Part shown: piece by piece, positions 17,926 through 26,060 of the stretch | How the letters are laid out: every line of letters begins with the position of its first letter | Numbering within the stretch: the first letter of the stretch is position 1 | Source of the DNA: Hymenobacter sp. YIM 151858-1 | GTDB taxonomy: Bacteria > Bacteroidota > Bacteroidia > Cytophagales > Hymenobacteraceae | Direction: 5' to 3' | DNA length: 64,000 bases | Assembly (NCBI RefSeq): GCF_025979705.1 | Contig: NZ_CP110136.1 | Location: forward strand, 3,410,001-3,474,000 | Notes under the pieces: generated by a model | Databases searched by the model: none | What the model saw: the letters and a program-made list of their open reading frames with translations, nothing else | What the model was told of the DNA's origin: nothing | Translations under genes and position numbers: made by a program

Positions 17926-18900
17926 GTGGATCTTTCTGTTTTCTCAAACGCCCTTACGGCTGCGCTAACGCAGCTGCACTACGGCGACCAACCCGCCGAA
18001 CTTTACGAGCCCATTCGCTACTCCATGCGCATGGGTGGCAAGCGCATTCGGCCGCTGCTCACGCTCCTAGGTGCCCAGCTCTTCACCGATGATTGGCAGC
18101 TGGCCCTGCGCCCCGCCATGGCCGTGGAGGTGTTCCATAACTTCACCCTGCTCCACGACGACATCATGGACCAAGCGCCGCTGCGCCGCGGCCAACCCAC
18201 GGTGCACGCCAAGTGGAACCCGAACGTGGCCATCCTCTCCGGCGACGTGATGCTGGTGCGGGCCTACGAGCTGCTCTTCGACATCGAACCCGCCTTGCTG
18301 CCCGAGGCTTTGCGCCGCTTCAGCCAAACCGCCGCCGAGGTGTGCGAGGGCCAGCAGCTCGACATGAACTTCGAGAAGGAGGCCCGCGTCAGCATCGCGC
18401 AGTACCTCGATATGATTCGGCTGAAGACGGCCGTGCTGCTGGGCTTTGCCCTGGAGCTGGGCGCCCGCCTAGGTGGCGCCTCCCCTGCCGATGCTGACCA
18501 CCTGCGCCGCTTCGGTACCGATATCGGCGTGGCCTTTCAGCTGCGCGACGATTTGCTCGACGTGTACGGCGACGCGGCCACCTTCGGCAAGCGCGTGGGC
18601 GGTGACATCGTATCGGACAAGAAAACCTACCTGCTGCTGACGGCGCTGGAACAGGCAAACGAAGCTCAGCAAGCCACGCTGCAGCAATGGGTAGGCAACA
18701 CCGCCCCCGAAGCCGCCGAGGCCAAGGTAGCGGCCGTACGGGCTGTTTACGACGAACTGCAGATCCGGCCCCGTACCGAAGCCCTCATCAACGAGTACTT
18801 CCAGGACGCCCTGGCGCACCTGGAGGCCGTGCAAGCCCCCGCCGAACGCAAGCAGCCGTTGCGCGGTTTGGCTTTGCAGCTGATGGAGCGCGAAAACTAA
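17926..18900 (+). CDS. Polyprenyl diphosphate synthase (trans-isoprenyl)
   Basis: A 324-residue all-helical enzyme that condenses isopentenyl diphosphate onto an allylic primer, making a C15-C40 chain for quinones, carotenoids or membrane carriers. Both Asp-rich motifs are present: LLHDDIMD (first, about residues 76-83) and QLRDDLLDVYGD (second, about 204-215), plus the GGKRIRPLL substrate segment (about 39-47). The start is set at a GTG (VDLSVFSNAL), because the longer ATG version would begin upstream of a likely promoter element (TACCTTGC, 17894) and would add an unrelated Cys/Pro-rich stretch. Chain length cannot be read safely from the sequence. It is followed after 48 bases by the rhomboid gene, possibly co-transcribed. 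Confidence 0.92.
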   Translation: MDLSVFSNALTAALTQLHYGDQPAELYEPIRYSMRMGGKRIRPLLTLLGAQLFTDDWQLALRPAMAVEVFHNFTLLHDDIMDQAPLRRGQPTVHAKWNPNVAILSGDVMLVRAYELLFDIEPALLPEALRRFSQTAAEVCEGQQLDMNFEKEARVSIAQYLDMIRLKTAVLLGFALELGARLGGASPADADHLRRFGTDIGVAFQLRDDLLDVYGDAATFGKRVGGDIVSDKKTYLLLTALEQANEAQQATLQQWVGNTAPEAAEAKVAAVRAVYDELQIRPRTEALINEYFQDALAHLEAVQAPAERKQPLRGLALQLMEREN

Positions 18901-18948
18901 CGGCTTTCGTTCGGGCTTCTTTTTATTCTGACCCCTCTCTTAATTCTC

Positions 18949-19590
18949 ATGACCATCGACCTCGTGCTGCTGCTGATTCTCGTCACCTGCGGCATCTCCA
19001 TTTACGCCTGGCAAAACCACTCCTTGCTGGAGCAGTGGATTTTTAGCCCGTACCGCGTGCAGAAAAACCGCGAGTACTACCGCTTCCTCACGTCGGGCTT
19101 TTTGCACGCCGACTGGATGCACCTCATCTTTAACATGTTTTCGTTCTACTCGTTTGGGCAGCTGGTGCTCCAGCGCATGCAAATCGAGTTTGGCGGACTG
19201 AACGGCATGTGGGTGTTTCTGCTGCTCTACATCGGCGGCATTATCGTGTCGGATATTCCCACGTTTTTCCGGCACCGCCGCGATGCGCGCTACGGCAGCC
19301 TGGGTGCTTCGGGCGGCGTGGCCTCAGTCATCTTTGCGGCCGTGCTGTTTTACCCCGTGGCGCCGGAAGGCGGCGGCATCCTCATCTTCCCGATACCGTT
19401 CCGTATTCAGCCCTTCATCTTCGGCTTCCTGTACCTGGCCTACTCCTACTACCAGGGCCGCCGCATGGGCGACAACATCAACCACGACGCGCATTTTTAC
19501 GGCGCGCTCTACGGCGTGGTGCTCACCATGCTCATCAACCCACAGGCTGGACTCGAGTTCTGGCAACAAATAAGTGATAAGTATTTGTAA
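18949..19590 (+). CDS. Rhomboid-family intramembrane serine protease
   Basis: A 213-residue inner-membrane protease that cuts substrates within or near their transmembrane segments. Six hydrophobic segments are visible. The catalytic Ser lies in GASGG (about residue 121), with the partner His in the segment INHDAHFYGALYG (about 176-188). The HxxxN-like oxyanion segment appears as DWMHLIFNMFSFYSFG (about 55-70). It is a minimal rhomboid without an extra cytoplasmic domain. The ATG start sits directly before the first membrane span. It may be transcribed with the prenyl synthase gene, 48 bases upstream; no functional link is evident. Confidence 0.93.
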   Translation: MTIDLVLLLILVTCGISIYAWQNHSLLEQWIFSPYRVQKNREYYRFLTSGFLHADWMHLIFNMFSFYSFGQLVLQRMQIEFGGLNGMWVFLLLYIGGIIVSDIPTFFRHRRDARYGSLGASGGVASVIFAAVLFYPVAPEGGGILIFPIPFRIQPFIFGFLYLAYSYYQGRRMGDNINHDAHFYGALYGVVLTMLINPQAGLEFWQQISDKYL

Positions 19591-19695
19591 GTCAATGATT
19601 TGTATATAAAATTAGAATTTCACTATATCCAATATGTCGGGCTTGCGTAAAGAGAGCAAATTGAACGCTCCTTTCTTACCTAAGCCAAACACCAC

Positions 19696-19974
19696 ATGAA
19701 CTTCCTCGCTAAGTATTCCCTGCGCCCGGCTGTTACGGCGTGCCTTATGTCGTTGCTCACCCTAAGCATGTCGGCCTGCAGCCGGCGTACGTCGAGCGGC
19801 AGCCTCACCATTTTCGGCGGCATTATCCTGATCCTTGATATTCTGGCCCTGATCGACATTCTGCGTCAGCCGTGGTCGTTGGGTAAGAAAATTCTGTGGG
19901 TGGCTATTATCTGGTTCTTGCCGCTCCTAGGTTTGTTGCTGTACTACCTGCTGGCCGGCCGCGGCAAATCGTAA
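19696..19974 (+). CDS. PLDc_N-domain small membrane protein
   Basis: A 92-residue protein with an N-terminal hydrophobic segment ending in LSMSAC, which fits a lipoprotein signal (Cys at about 28), followed by two membrane spans. The second half (IDILRQPWSLGKKILWVAII, then WFLPLLGLLLYY) is the PLDc_N motif: it is the membrane anchor of cardiolipin synthases that also occurs as a stand-alone small protein. Its function on its own is unknown. The upstream space is AT-rich (19591-19650), probably a promoter. A very strong hairpin follows. A CCTAGGT copy lies in the last span (Leu-Gly). Confidence 0.8.
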   Translation: MNFLAKYSLRPAVTACLMSLLTLSMSACSRRTSSGSLTIFGGIILILDILALIDILRQPWSLGKKILWVAIIWFLPLLGLLLYYLLAGRGKS

Positions 19975-19992
19975 GCTCGCGTCAGAACGCTT

Positions 19993-20044
19993 CCAACAAC
20001 AGCAAGGCCCGCTCCCATCAGGTAGCGGGCCTTGCTGTTGTTGG
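19993..20044. terminator. 21-bp perfect hairpin between convergent genes
   Basis: Left arm 19993-20013 and right arm 20024-20044 are exact reverse complements (21 bp) around a ten-base loop. No strong T-run follows on either side, but the position between convergent genes fits a two-way transcription barrier. Confidence 0.85.
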
Positions 20045-20078
20045 GAGGATAAGCAGCCTGTGCGCAGCGAGGTTGGCC

Positions 20079-20711
20079 TTACTGCACCCGGCCAAATACG
20101 CGTTGCTTCTCCAGCCGAGCGGCCTGGCGCAGCACCTCGCCTAGGTTCGTTATTTCGGTTACCTGCCAGTAGTCGCCCCGGTCGCGCATTTGCAGCTCCA
20201 GCACGAGCGTGGTATCGAGCTTGGGCTGCGTAAACTCGAGGCCCACCAAGGCTAGCTCGCCCTGCTCCTTTAGGTATTTCACCCCCTTGAAGCTGCTTTC
20301 GGGACTTACTATACGGCTGGCCAACCCGGCCAGCGAAAACTTCACTATGCGCTCGAATTCGTTGTTGGCGTTGGCATCGAACGAGCCCGTGGCAACGTAA
20401 TGCTGCACCTCTTTGCGGGCTACGCTGGCCAGCTGTGGTTTGGCCAGGTTAAGCGCGCCGCGCATCAGCAAGCCGCCGCTGTTTGCGTTCAGCAACCCCA
20501 GCAGCTGGTCTTGCTCGGCTACCTGATCCACGAGGCTGCTGGCCACGCTTTGTATATCTACGTACTTTTCGAAGCTGGCCACATCGTGGTCGTGCACGGC
20601 CTTTGCCGCTTTAGCCAGGGCAAATTTGGGCCCAGCTGCCACCGTGCGGTAGTACCAATAGCCGCCAACGGCCAGTACAACCAGCAGCAGCAAAACAAGA
20701 ATACGTTTCAT
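20079..20711 (-). CDS. DUF2939 family protein
   Basis: A 210-residue protein with one N-terminal hydrophobic segment (about residues 3-20), acting as an uncleaved anchor or signal, and a soluble periplasmic part. The pattern (short anchor, then FALAKAAKAVHDHDVASFEKYVD with alternating helices and strands) matches DUF2939, a family of unknown function found widely in Gram-negative bacteria. The protein reads the opposite way to its neighbours and shares its upstream space with the glycerophosphodiesterase gene. A CCTAGG copy in the coding sequence encodes Leu-Gly. Confidence 0.75.
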   Translation of the reverse strand: MKRILVLLLLVVLAVGGYWYYRTVAAGPKFALAKAAKAVHDHDVASFEKYVDIQSVASSLVDQVAEQDQLLGLLNANSGGLLMRGALNLAKPQLASVARKEVQHYVATGSFDANANNEFERIVKFSLAGLASRIVSPESSFKGVKYLKEQGELALVGLEFTQPKLDTTLVLELQMRDRGDYWQVTEITNLGEVLRQAARLEKQRVFGRVQ

Positions 20712-20958
20712 ATGTGGAGTTGTGGTATGCAGATTGGGCCTTGCCGAGCTGGCAAAATATGACTTTGCTGCCTAATAAGGCCCTGGCATACTCAACAGCA
20801 AAGCCGGTGCTGTTTGTGCCCTAGGTACTGGGTTCGGGGAACACCAGCGGGGGTAAATGCTGGTTGTGCCTGCGCTGGTCCGTGGCTTGGTGCGCTGCTC
20901 CAAGGCGAGGTATCAGGGTTGCAGTTTATCCACGGGCTGGTTCTTGCGTATCAGCAGC

Positions 20959-21810
20959 ATGGCTCCTCGCACCCCTTCGCTGCAGCGCCCACGCATTTAC
21001 GGCCACCGCGGTTGCCGCGGTTTGCGCCCCGAAAACACGCTGGCCGCCTTCCTGCACGCGTTGGAATGGCCCATTTACGGGCTGGAGCTCGACGTGGTGC
21101 TTTCGGCCGATGGCGAAGTCGTGGTGTCGCACGAGCCCTGGCTGAATGCCGACATTTGCCTAGGTCCCGACGGCACACGCCTGACGCCGGAGCAAGGCCG
21201 CGGGTTCAACCTCTACCAGCAGCCGTATGCTGCCATTAAGCGTTGCGACTGCGGCAGCCTCCGCCACCCCGCCTTTCCGGAGCAGCAGTTAATGCCTGCT
21301 GCCAAGCCTTTGCTAAGCGAGGTGTTCGAGGCCGTGGCCCAGCGTGCTGCCGAACTGCGTCGACCCGTGCCTGCGTATTCAATCGAACTAAAAAGCGAGC
21401 CGCATACCGACGGCGTGTTGCACCCAGCGCCTGCTGCTTTCGTTGCACGCGTACTCGCCGAGCTCAGCGCCAGCTTGCGCTACCCCGCGCCCGAGGTGCT
21501 CATCATGTCCTTCGATCATCGGGTGGTGCAGGCTACGCGGCAGCTATCCGACCTCCCGGTTTGCTTGCTTATCGAAGACAACTTGACAGTAGACCAGCAC
21601 ATCGCCGGGCTTGGCTTTGTGCCCGATGTCCTAGGTCCGAAATACACCTTGCTTACTCCTGAGCTGCTACGCTATTGCCGCTTGCATGATCTGCCCATCG
21701 TGGCCTGGACGGTAAACGACCCAGTGGCAATTGCTGCGGTTGCCAAGCTAGGTGTCCGGGGCATCACCACCGATTACCCCGATCGTGCCGTTGGTGTACT
21801 AGGTGCGTAA
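20959..21810 (+). CDS. Glycerophosphodiester phosphodiesterase
   Basis: A 283-residue TIM-barrel enzyme that hydrolyses deacylated phospholipids (glycerophosphodiesters) to glycerol-3-phosphate and an alcohol. The catalytic signature is present: IYGHRGCRGLRPENTLAAF (about residues 12-30) with the His-Arg pair, then LELDVVLSADGEVVVSHE (about 43-60) with the metal-binding Glu, Asp and second His. The ATG giving MAPRTPSLQRP is chosen, since the upstream frame adds an unrelated stretch. No signal peptide is seen, so it is probably cytoplasmic. Three copies or variants of the CTAGGT element lie in or at the end of the gene. Confidence 0.92.
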   Translation: MAPRTPSLQRPRIYGHRGCRGLRPENTLAAFLHALEWPIYGLELDVVLSADGEVVVSHEPWLNADICLGPDGTRLTPEQGRGFNLYQQPYAAIKRCDCGSLRHPAFPEQQLMPAAKPLLSEVFEAVAQRAAELRRPVPAYSIELKSEPHTDGVLHPAPAAFVARVLAELSASLRYPAPEVLIMSFDHRVVQATRQLSDLPVCLLIEDNLTVDQHIAGLGFVPDVLGPKYTLLTPELLRYCRLHDLPIVAWTVNDPVAIAAVAKLGVRGITTDYPDRAVGVLGA

Positions 21811-22202
21811 CACCGCCACGGCGTTGCAACAGTACCCTAGCTCTGATTTCTCAGATTTAGGACAAGAACTGTTGTGGCAAAGGGTGGGGGAGAGGTACAA
21901 GAAGCCATTGGGTTTTGTGCTGCACAAGGTGGGTCGGTACAACCTGCCCTGCTTAAACCAGCGCTTGGGCGCTGCTACAAGGGTATTTATGCTTGCGAGG
22001 TTTGATAAGTGCTTGTAGGTGTTACAGGCATGTGTTGCAACAACTGTATCGCTGTGCGTGTAACAAGTGTTGTGTAACAGTGTTGCGTAGTGTTATTGTT
22101 ACAGTTACAACGGTGTATTGTAATGCATTTTTTAACTGTTGTGTTTGATACAATAAAACATTTTTACATCTTTACAACGCACCCCGTAACGACACACTGT
22201 AT
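21811..22202 (+). promoter_or_regulatory. AT-rich upstream region with repeated TGTAAC/GTTACA
   Basis: This gene-free 392-base stretch becomes AT-rich from about 22,000 and contains five or more copies of TGTAAC or its complement GTTACA within 22018-22110, often coupled to GTGTTG (for example GTGTAACAAGTGTTG and TGTGTAACAGTGTTG). A further run GTGTTTGATACAATAAAAC and TTTACATCTTTACAACG precede the ATG at 22203. The repeat density suggests operators for the HTH protein encoded downstream, or an iteron-like array. I see no coding sequence in it that I trust. Confidence 0.5.
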
Positions 22203-22577
22203 ATGGCTCACCAAGGCGAAATCTTGCAGGAAGCAATCAAAAACAGCGGTATTTCGATTAGTAAGCTTGTACAGGAGCTGGGTATTACACGTCCGACCAT
22301 TTATCGTAAATTCAAAGAGACAACCTTGGATTACAGTTTTGTTCAGCGTGTCGGCGAAGTGATACAACACGACTTTACGGATGAACTTGATACACCTGTT
22401 CAGTCTCAAATACACTTTACACCTACACCTGTAAAGGCCGCCGCTGCAACACGAAGTGTATCATTACAGCCTGTGGATCAGGACCCTGTAAAAGCATTAA
22501 TGGCCCTGCAAGCGAAGTATATCGCCCTGCTCGAAGCATATAATGAGTTGCTGTTAAAAGTCTATGGCCCGAAGTGA
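22203..22577 (+). CDS. Small helix-turn-helix DNA-binding protein
   Basis: A 124-residue protein. The N-terminal half (about residues 5-50) is a helix-turn-helix of the Xre/Cro or Fis kind: ILQEAIKNSGISISKLVQEL then GITRPTIYRKFKETTLDYSF, with the recognition helix around RPTIYRKF. A Thr/Pro/Ala-rich linker follows (about 60-90), then a C-terminal amphipathic helix (ALMALQAKYIALLEAYNELL) that looks like a dimerisation coil. Codon use is AT-richer than in the neighbours. The array of TGTAAC repeats in front of it suggests autoregulation. A parS-like site begins eight bases after the stop codon. Its target and role are unknown; the position suggests a link to the origin or partition region, which is inference. 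Confidence 0.8.
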   Translation: MAHQGEILQEAIKNSGISISKLVQELGITRPTIYRKFKETTLDYSFVQRVGEVIQHDFTDELDTPVQSQIHFTPTPVKAAAATRSVSLQPVDQDPVKALMALQAKYIALLEAYNELLLKVYGPK

Positions 22578-22585
22578 ACAGGTGA

Positions 22586-22601
22586 TGTTTCACGTGGAAC
22601 A
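22586..22601. other. parS: parS-like ParB-binding site
   Basis: TGTTTCACGTGGAACA is a 16-base near-palindrome one base from both common parS forms (TGTTTCACGTGAAACA and TGTTCCACGTGGAACA). ParB binds such sites and loads the chromosome segregation complex, nearly always near oriC. parA and parB are not in this window. Confidence 0.8.
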
Positions 22602-23316
22602 TTGTAGTGTTTCGCTACGGCTAAAGCCTGTCTCTTCCTTTACAGAGTGCCCAGCCCAGGGGTGGGCAAAGGCAACCAGATTCATGCGGCTTCGAGCCCG
22701 CGGGAATTGAGTGCCGATAAAGAGAGCGGCCTTATAATAGTTTGGCCGATGTATCGATTCTGCGGCGTTAGCGCCTGATGACAACAACCCTTGGTCGCAA
22801 CGATATTAGCTAGCTCCGGCCAGCTGTGTCAGGCTTAAAAACAACCGCTTTACGTCACTTTGAGCAAGAGCTGATAGACGTGTTTAAGTAGGCAGCGGTA
22901 CCGCCAAAACGACACACTTAGGTGCTGTCTTATAACTAAACTCTTAGTAGATAGGTCCTCTAGGATGGGGCCTGGTGGCTTCACATGCTAAGCCAAACGA
23001 GCAGTTGATGCAGAGTGGAGCGCGGCTTTATTAGAGCGGCACTGACAAAGCGAAACGGGCAGCAAGCAAGGTGTTCAACAGCAATGCACACAAAGGCGCT
23101 GGCCACTCAGAGAACAGCCAGGTAAGGCAGCTGGCAATTAGGCCAGCAACAACGGTGCAGCGTAGTAAAAGGCAGTAGCCACTGAGCCCGGTAATTTCCG
23201 GACAAACCGAAAGATGAGGGCATGGAAGCCACGTTCCACCTGTGCGGGGGAGTTGTGGCAAGCAAGTGGGTAGGGGAGGCAACCTGGGCTGGGAAAGCCG
23301 GAGGTGTTAGTGGGGC
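22602..23316. other. Gene-free region, possibly decayed
   Basis: No convincing gene is seen in these 715 bases on either strand; the frames are short and broken. A stretch near 22918-22950 (AGGTGCTGTCTTATAACTA) resembles the ends of IS5-type elements, and a minus-strand frame near 23,200 has a transposase-like VERGFHALIFRF pattern, but both are too weak to call an insertion sequence. No tRNA or known RNA is recognised. No CCTAGG copy lies between 21,636 and 25,236. Confidence 0.4.
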
Positions 23317-23634
23317 TTAGAGGAAAACAACCTCGTGCACGATGTCTTCGCCGACCTCACTGTTGATGATTTCGGCAACGCGCGTCTTAGCCATGAAGAG
23401 CTCGTGTTTCAGAGGGGCTGAGGTAAGGCGCACAAACAGCTTGTTGTTGCGGAAGTATACCTCCTGAGTTTTGAGGGCTACGGCCCTCCCCATTATTCGC
23501 TCCCACGAAGCAACCACGTATACCTCGTTCATTTTGCCTTGCAAACGGTACGCCTTCAGCAGTGCCTGGATGCCCTCTTTGAGAGGTACGACATCGGCCT
23601 TGCGGGAAAACTCGGAGGCGTTACGTGATTTCAA
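23317..23634 (-). CDS. DUF721 (DciA-like) protein
   Basis: A small basic protein of about 105 residues of the DUF721 family, whose members include DciA, the helicase loader or operator that replaces DnaC in most bacteria. Visible family features are the segment LLKAYRLQGKMNEVYVVASWERIMG (about residues 20-44, with the conserved Trp) and the KH-like strand-helix end NNKLFVRLTSAPLKHELFM. The start is placed at a TTG (KSRNASEFSR) because the longer frame adds a Cys-rich stretch unlike the family. It lies 91 bases downstream of recF on the same strand, the typical order in Bacteroidota. A role in replicative helicase loading is inferred from the family. Confidence 0.85.
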   Translation of the reverse strand: MKSRNASEFSRKADVVPLKEGIQALLKAYRLQGKMNEVYVVASWERIMGRAVALKTQEVYFRNNKLFVRLTSAPLKHELFMAKTRVAEIINSEVGEDIVHEVVFL

Positions 23635-23725
23635 GGTGAAAAAGGTAAAATAATGCGCGGAAACACACAGCAAGCCTGATTTTGAACAGGCCGGCGAGCA
23701 GTGCAAAGGTAGCTCCACTTAGGGG

Positions 23726-24835
23726 TTAAAGGGGCCGAACCGCGCCCTTATCTACTCTGAACCGGGTGATTTGTTCGGATAGTCCGGAAAGGGCCCGGTC
23801 GGTGCGCTCCAGGTGCGTATCGGTAAGGAAAACCTGTCCGAAGGTATGATTGGCTACCAGCTGCAGCAGGCGAGTGATGCGGCGCTCGTCGAGGCGGTCG
23901 AAGATGTCGTCGAGCAGCAGCAGGGGCTTGTGCTGCTTCTGGGTGGCCATTATCTCGAAGTGGGCGAGCTTGAGCGCAATGGCATAGGACTTTTGCTGGC
24001 CCTGCGAACCGAAGCTCTTAACCGGTGCCTCGTCCATGAGAAAGACGTAATCGTCCTTGTGGGGGCCCATGGTCGTGCGCTGCAAGGCTAGGTCTTTGCG
24101 CTCGTGCTGGCGCAGGAGCTGGCCGAAATTCTGATCGGGCAGCTGGCTTTTGTGTTCAAGGGTGACCTGCTCCCGGCTGTCGGCCAGCTCTTGGTAATGG
24201 CGCTGAAACACGAGAGTAAACTGCTTCAGAAACTCCTGCCTCCGGATTACCAGTTGCTCGCCCGCAGGCACCAATTGCTCGTCGAGCACCTGCAGGTAGT
24301 CGCGGTCGAACGTGTGGCGCTCGGCGAACTGCTTGAGCAAGGCATTGCGTTGCTTCAGCAGAAAGCTGTACTGAATCAGGAGCTCGAGGTAGGCATGGTC
24401 GAGCTGGGAGATAATACTGTCGAAATACTTCCGCCGGTCTTCGCTGCCTTGCCGTATAAGGTCGGTGTCGTAGGGCGAGATGAGGACAACCGGGTACTGG
24501 CCGATGTGGTCGGATATGCGGTCGTAAGGTTGCTTGTTGTGCGTAACCAGTTTTTTCTGGCCGGTGCGCAAGCTGCACTGAATGGTATCGGAAGCAGGAG
24601 AGGAGGGCAGCGAAAAGCTACCCTTCACCAGAAAGAAGTCGGCGCCTTGCTTCATGCACTGGGCATCGGAAGCGGCGAAGGCGCTCTTGGTCATGGAGAG
24701 GTAGTGAATGGCGTCGAGCAGGTTGGTTTTGCCGCTGCCGTTCTCCCCAATAAAGCAGTTGATGTGAGGCGAAAGAGTAAGGCTGGCCTCGTCGTAATTC
24801 TTGAAAAAAAGGAGTTGCAGCGAGTCCAGCGTCAT
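23726..24835 (-). CDS. recF: DNA replication and repair protein RecF
   Basis: A 369-residue SMC-like ATPase that helps load RecA at single-strand gaps together with RecO and RecR. Walker A is GENGSGKTN (about residues 30-38), the conserved signature region lies near FGSQGQQKSYAIALKLA (about 285-301), and Walker B is LLLLDDIFDRLDERR (about 317-331). The ATG giving MTLDSLQLLF matches the family start; the frame runs 21 codons further upstream but into the shared promoter region. Elsewhere recF often sits in the dnaA-dnaN-recF origin cluster; here it is with the DciA-like gene and diverges from pdhA. Confidence 0.96.
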   Translation of the reverse strand: MTLDSLQLLFFKNYDEASLTLSPHINCFIGENGSGKTNLLDAIHYLSMTKSAFAASDAQCMKQGADFFLVKGSFSLPSSPASDTIQCSLRTGQKKLVTHNKQPYDRISDHIGQYPVVLISPYDTDLIRQGSEDRRKYFDSIISQLDHAYLELLIQYSFLLKQRNALLKQFAERHTFDRDYLQVLDEQLVPAGEQLVIRRQEFLKQFTLVFQRHYQELADSREQVTLEHKSQLPDQNFGQLLRQHERKDLALQRTTMGPHKDDYVFLMDEAPVKSFGSQGQQKSYAIALKLAHFEIMATQKQHKPLLLLDDIFDRLDERRITRLLQLVANHTFGQVFLTDTHLERTDRALSGLSEQITRFRVDKGAVRPL

Positions 24836-24871
24836 GAAAAGCGGAGGTTTCGGAGTTGCAATGCTTTTACG

Positions 24872-24879
24872 TACTTTCG
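24872..24879 (+). promoter_or_regulatory. -7-like promoter element of pdhA
   Basis: TACTTTCG has one mismatch to TAnnTTTG and lies 31 bases before the pdhA ATG. The 75-base space between recF and pdhA must hold both divergent promoters. Confidence 0.5.
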
Positions 24880-24910
24880 CATTCCAAAACCCGATCAAGA
24901 AGAGCTACTA

Positions 24911-26005
24911 ATGGCGGATACGAAGGTAAAGGCTGCTTCGAAGGCATCCAATTCGGTAGGCAAAGCCAACAACGGCGCCCAGCAGCAAGGCCAGGCGCCC
25001 GAGGCTGCCGCCGGCAACGCCGAGTTCAATAAAGAAACTTACCTCACTTGGTACGAGAGCATGATGCTCATGCGCCGGTTTGAGGAGAAGGCAGGTCAGC
25101 TATACGGCCAGCAGAAGATCAAAGGTTTCTGCCACCTTTACATTGGGCAGGAAGCGTGCGTGGCCGGTGCTGTTTCGGCCCTGCAGAAAGGCGACAAGTG
25201 GATTACCGCTTACCGCGACCATGCCCACCCGCTGGCCCTAGGTACCTCGCCGAACGCCCTGATGGCAGAGCTGTTTGCCAAGGAAACCGGCTGCTCCAAA
25301 GGCAAAGGCGGCTCCATGCACATGTTCGATAAGAACGTGAACTTCATGGGCGGCCACGGCATTGTGGGGGGCCAGGTGCCCCTAGGTGCCGGCGTTGCAT
25401 TTGCCGAGAAGTACAACAAAACCGGCAACCTCTGCATTTGCTACATGGGCGATGGTGCCGTGCGCCAGGGTGCTCTGCACGAAGCCTTCAACATGGCGAT
25501 GCTCTGGAAGCTGCCGGTGATTTTTGTGGTAGAGAACAACGGGTATGCCATGGGTACCTCGGTGAGCCGCACCTCCAACGTTACCGACCTGTACACCATC
25601 GGCGAGGGCTACGACATGCCGTCGGAGCCGGTTGATGCCATGCAGGTGGAAGAGGTACACCAGGCCGTGGCCCGGGCTGCAGAGCGCGCCCGTGCTGGTG
25701 AAGGTCCTACTTTCCTTGAGTTTAAAACGTACCGCTACAAAGGCCACTCCATGTCGGACCCGGCCAAGTACCGCACCAAGGAGGAGGTAGAAGGGTACCG
25801 CCAGCGCGACTCGATCGAGAACGTGCGGGCCGTGATTCTGGAGCGCCAGTACGCCACCGAAGATGAGCTGAACGCCATCGACGAAAAGATCAAGGCTGCC
25901 GTGGCCGAGTCGGTAGAGTTTGCCGAAAACTCGCCGTTCCCGCCCGCCGAGGAGTTGTTCCAGGACGTTTACGTGCAGGCGGATTACCCCTACATCCGCG
26001 AGTAA
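24911..26005 (+). CDS. pdhA: Pyruvate dehydrogenase E1 component, alpha subunit
   Basis: A 364-residue thiamine-diphosphate enzyme subunit that, with the beta subunit, decarboxylates pyruvate and passes the acetyl group to E2. The thiamine-binding motif begins GDGAVRQGALHEAFNMA and ends VVENN (about residues 180-210). The loop around TYRYKGHSMSDPAKYR (about 276-291) matches the E1-alpha phosphorylation-loop region. The N-terminal 40 residues are Ala/Gln/Asn-rich and variable. The ATG follows an AAGAAGAG purine stretch. The beta subunit (pdhB) and E2 are not adjacent, which is common in Bacteroidota. It could in principle be a branched-chain or acetoin E1 alpha, but the similarity pattern favours pyruvate. 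Confidence 0.93.
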   Translation: MADTKVKAASKASNSVGKANNGAQQQGQAPEAAAGNAEFNKETYLTWYESMMLMRRFEEKAGQLYGQQKIKGFCHLYIGQEACVAGAVSALQKGDKWITAYRDHAHPLALGTSPNALMAELFAKETGCSKGKGGSMHMFDKNVNFMGGHGIVGGQVPLGAGVAFAEKYNKTGNLCICYMGDGAVRQGALHEAFNMAMLWKLPVIFVVENNGYAMGTSVSRTSNVTDLYTIGEGYDMPSEPVDAMQVEEVHQAVARAAERARAGEGPTFLEFKTYRYKGHSMSDPAKYRTKEEVEGYRQRDSIENVRAVILERQYATEDELNAIDEKIKAAVAESVEFAENSPFPPAEELFQDVYVQADYPYIRE

Positions 26006-26060
26006 CTACAGCTTACGCAAAGCCGGGCAGCCCGCACAGGCTGCCAACTTTTCTTCTCTC

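Noticed and set aside
21803-22018. Small plus-strand frame of 71 codons after the glycerophosphodiesterase gene
   Set aside because: It begins inside the preceding gene, has no recognisable domain, and ends in the repeat-rich region; coding is not supported.
22675-22715. Sequence CGGCTTCGAGCCCGCGG resembling the T-arm of a tRNA
   Set aside because: No matching D-arm, anticodon arm or acceptor stem around it.
23031-23282. Minus-strand frame that might be a transposase remnant
   Set aside because: Only a short motif-like match in a different frame; no catalytic residues or inverted repeats that I can pair.
24104-24910. Upstream extension of the pdhA frame through recF
   Set aside because: It is antisense to recF; the ATG at 24911 with a promoter just upstream is the true start.
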